From the NCBI GenBank assembly GCA_963575745.1, contig CAUYUJ010017649.1, forward strand, positions 379,501 to 443,500: a DNA stretch of 64,000 nt, given 5' to 3'. The notes beneath the pieces are model-generated. The model searched no databases, was not told the origin of the DNA, and worked only from the letters and a program-made list of their open reading frames with translations. Below are positions 63,246 through 64,000 of this stretch, one piece after another. Each line of letters begins with the position of its first letter. Position 1 is the stretch's first letter. The DNA is from Prorocentrum cordatum. Its lineage: Eukaryota; Sar; Dinophyceae; Prorocentrales; Prorocentraceae. Both the position numbers and the translations under genes were made by a program.

Positions 63246-63929
63246 CATGGGCTCGCTGCCATTCTTGAAAAGAAGGGGGGATCCAGAGGAGGACAGGATG
63301 CAACTCCTGTGAGCGATTCGCAAAAAGGGTTGAGAAGTATTGAGCCCGATTACGGGGCCAAACCAAATTAGCCGAGATCGGGCCTGGGATTCAGCCGGAT
63401 TGAACCAGATGCAGCGGGACCAAGCAGAATTAGGCGGAATATACCAGTGCCTATGCTGAAATTAATGTCTCATGAGTTGCAAATGATGGCCACAGAAAAC
63501 GAGGAACAGGAGGAAGGAACACAAAAAGCATGGAGGAGAGACGGGGGAGCAAGACGAATCGATGGCGCACGCGGCCCCTCGAGCTCCACGCGCTTGCTCA
63601 CACCAAGCTTCCCGCGACGCCTTCTTAGGTCTTAGGGCGTGGACTGTACATGCTCGACGTCTCGCAGACATACTGGGGAACTGGCGTTTGCTTGCTTGTT
63701 TGTTCTTGTGCCTATTTCCCCCTCCTGATTATTTTACCTCGTCATCCCCCTCCTGCGGGCGTTGGCAGGACTAGGGTTAGTGGGACCTGGTTTAGTGAGG
63801 TGTACTGGGGGACGCCGCCACGCCCCGTTCCACTGACTGGAACTGCCACCCGAAGAAACACCAGCTACAGCAGACCTGGTTTGGTGATTCCAATCCATGT
63901 TTTTTTGGTTGGGTGCTGCGGGACGCACG
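63246..63929. other. No gene recognised
   Basis: Balanced composition. AGCC(G/A)GATT-type short repeats occur at 63340-63440 and a pyrimidine run at 63710-63750. No domain-bearing frame. Confidence 0.4.
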
Positions 63930-63962
63930 TGGCAACAGCCACTGGGGGCCTTCGGTGGAGCT
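63930..63962 (+). repeat. Isolated unit fragment of the 34600-35592 minisatellite
   Basis: CAACAGCCACTGGGGGCCTT and CGGTGGAGCTC match the minisatellite unit almost exactly, about 28 kb from the array. Confidence 0.7.
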
Positions 63963-64000
63963 CATTGTGGGCACTCTATAAACTCCTCTTCTACAAGGAA

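Overview
The window reads as nuclear DNA of a dinoflagellate. Most of it is GC-rich and gene-poor. It is crowded with simple-sequence tracts, short foldback repeats and decayed retroelements. The one well-supported host gene (29563-32710, minus strand) is a secreted-type coiled-coil protein of a kind that is multicopy in dinoflagellates, and one of its introns reads best with a GA-AG boundary. The genus cannot be fixed from the sequence.

The central feature is an apparently intact Ty1/copia LTR retrotransposon (6607-16523). It has two 188-bp LTRs differing at four sites, a 5-bp target duplication (TTCCG), a Gag-protease frame and a very long Pol frame. Between protease and integrase, Pol carries a region resembling a C5-cytosine methyltransferase. 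Its composition is visibly less GC-rich than the flanks.

Around it lie remnants of other retroelements: a Ty3/gypsy-type integrase piece (1665-2015), a LINE-like stretch (2435-5400), an endonuclease/RT LINE (40206-43690), an RT LINE (51060-53130), a LINE with an R2-like RT, a PARP-like zinc finger and a nuclease-like C-terminus (57008-60278), a LINE-type tail (60570-60900) and a LINE RNase H piece on the plus strand (61330-61980). An Hsp90 pseudogene lies at 44080-45450, broken by a repeat-bearing insert.

Non-autonomous elements are common. They include a 199-bp element with 8-bp target duplications inside a small signal-peptide ORF (21908-22106), a TA-flanked 186-bp element (26124-26309), a long foldback (35851-36054), a two-copy inverted-repeat family (21568, 24264) and a four-copy double-hairpin family (33351, 47255, 48897, 54807). 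Local arrays include an 11-unit, ~90-bp minisatellite (34600-35592) with a stray unit at 63930, and a four-copy ~120-bp repeat at 26911-27970. Microsatellites (CA, CTG, GAT, GGA/TCC, GA, ATGT) fill much of the remainder.

Functionally there is no operon-like gene cooperation here. The window mainly records mobile-element activity around one expressed-looking host gene.
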